Assembly: GCF_029946145.1 (NCBI RefSeq)
Contig: NZ_JAQSDY010000009.1
Location: 186,001-250,000 of the forward strand
DNA length: 64,000 nt
From: Brevundimonas sp.
GTDB lineage: Bacteria; Pseudomonadota; Alphaproteobacteria; Caulobacterales; Caulobacteraceae
Reading direction: 5' to 3'
Part shown: positions 63,201-64,000 of the stretch, in pieces
Numbering within the stretch: position 1 is the stretch's first letter
Layout: each line of letters opens with the position of its first letter
Position numbers and translations under genes: made by a program
Notes under the pieces: generated by a model
What the model was told of the DNA's origin: nothing
Database searches by the model: none
The model's input: only the letters and a program-made list of their open reading frames with translations

Positions 63201-63961
63201 CAGTGCAATCCCCCCTGAATCACGGTCGGCATATCCTTCATGATCCCGAGGCGGCGGGCCACCTCGGTATAGCTTTCGATCACATTGCCCAGATCGCGGC
63301 GGAAGCGGTCCTTGTCCAGCTTCTCGCCCGTGTTGGTGTCCCACAGGCGGCACGAATCGGGGCTGATCTCGTCGGCCAGGATGACCCGGCTGAAATCGTT
63401 CTCCCACACCCGGCCGAATTCGATCTTGAAGTCCACCAGGGTGATGCCGACCGCGCCGAACATGCCCGACAGATAGTCATTGACCCGCACCGTCATGGCC
63501 AGGATGTCGTCCAGCTCCTGGGTCGTGGCCCAGTTGAAGGCGGTGATGTGCTCCTCGGTGACCATCGGGTCGTTGAGCTCGTCCTTCTTCAGATAGAATT
63601 CGATGATCGAGCGGGGCAGGGGCGTGCCCTCGTCGATGCCGAGGCGCTGGCTCATCGAGCCGGCCACGACATTGCGGCACACGACCTCCAGCGGAATGAT
63701 CTCGACCTCGCGGATCAGCTGCTCGCGCAGGTTCAGCCGCTTGATGAAGTGGTTGGTCACGCCGATGCCGTTCAGGCGCGACATGATGAACTCGCTGATG
63801 CGGTTGTTGATGACGCCCTTGCCCTCGAGCTGGGCCTTCTTCTCGCCGTTGAAGGCGGTGGCGTCGTCCTTGAAATACTGGATCAGGGTGCCGGGCTCGG
63901 GCCCCTCGTAGAGGATCTTGGCCTTGCCCTCGTAAATTTTCTTGCGCTTGACGTTCATCAT
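63200..63961 (-). CDS. purC: SAICAR synthetase
   Basis: A 253-residue enzyme joining CAIR and aspartate. [16 protein letters not shown] at the N-terminus, [47 protein letters not shown] and [14 protein letters not shown] are all present. The start is given at 63961 (MMNVKRKK); ATG at 63958 is an equal alternative and the Shine-Dalgarno is weak. It heads the purC-purS unit at the right edge of the window. Confidence 0.97.
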   Translation of the reverse strand: MMNVKRKKIYEGKAKILYEGPEPGTLIQYFKDDATAFNGEKKAQLEGKGVINNRISEFIMSRLNGIGVTNHFIKRLNLREQLIREVEIIPLEVVCRNVVAGSMSQRLGIDEGTPLPRSIIEFYLKKDELNDPMVTEEHITAFNWATTQELDDILAMTVRVNDYLSGMFGAVGITLVDFKIEFGRVWENDFSRVILADEISPDSCRLWDTNTGEKLDKDRFRRDLGNVIESYTEVARRLGIMKDMPTVIQGGLH

Positions 63962-64000
63962 GGTGGGTCCGGGCGGGGCCTGCCGGAAACGCAAAGCGAG

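Overview
This is a GC-rich chromosomal segment of an alphaproteobacterium, most likely a member of the Caulobacteraceae and probably Brevundimonas or a close relative. The evidence is the gene content: a MucR/Ros regulator flanked by two DUF2336 proteins, fliI-fliJ, gene transfer agent (GTA) type head genes, the alphaproteobacterial type of SerC, RpoH and ZapA, together with strong G/C preference at third codon positions. No BLAST or HMM search could be run. Names rest on motifs and family resemblance read from the translations.

Layout. 1-10 kb: the start of map, a CinA-like protein, a GH10 xylanase lipoprotein, flagellar fliI-fliJ, two alpha/beta hydrolases around an XRE regulator, a membrane LytTR regulator and cysK. 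9-13 kb: DUF2336 - MucR - DUF2336 - secreted Pro/Ala-rich protein. 13-15.7 kb: a three-gene NMT1-type ABC importer. 15.7-17.3 kb: a 587-base non-coding stretch with strong hairpins, then a two-gene islet of foreign composition. 17.3-22.2 kb: an ABC-F ATPase, a YcgN-like Cys-cluster protein and a hybrid sensor kinase. 22.4-24.8 kb: a stranded GTA head module (portal, small membrane protein, prohead protease) without terminase or capsid, followed by decayed coding sequence. 24.9-34.4 kb: a DnaJ-type co-chaperone, serC, purA, a pseudo-receiver protein, a probable kynurenine formamidase divergent from kynU, rpoH and an RluD-type synthase. 34.4-38 kb: gap-pgk-fba with a 32-base inverted repeat between gap and pgk. 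38-43.8 kb: a two-component system with two S41 peptidases and an EF-hand protein. 43.8-48.2 kb: tkt-VOC-esterase-purT. 48.3-52.5 kb: DUF4164-like, zapA, a MarR/S41 module, 6S RNA, the 5-formyl-THF cyclo-ligase and a YmdB-like phosphodiesterase. 52.5-56.1 kb: a BlaI-type repressor with a membrane partner, a DUF5694-like protein, phoD and a cytochrome P450 fragment. 56.1-64 kb: DUF305, purL, purQ, purS and purC, interspersed with unrelated small genes.

How the genes work together. Purine synthesis is spread over purA, purT, purL, purQ, purS and purC. PurS, PurQ and the small PurL form the split FGAR amidotransferase. gap, pgk, fba and tkt cover lower glycolysis and the pentose phosphate link. 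The zapA - 6S RNA - cyclo-ligase neighbourhood, common in bacteria, is present here but split by a MarR/S41 peptidase pair.

The most interesting items are the stranded GTA module, the 6S RNA and the MarR insertion beside it, the BlaI repressor that has only a CTG start and a well-formed operator array, the inverted repeat that overlaps the pgk ribosome binding site, the P450 relic that begins at the DUF305 stop codon, and the foreign two-gene islet with its adjacent structured non-coding DNA. I did not find a convincing complete new defence or biosynthetic system.
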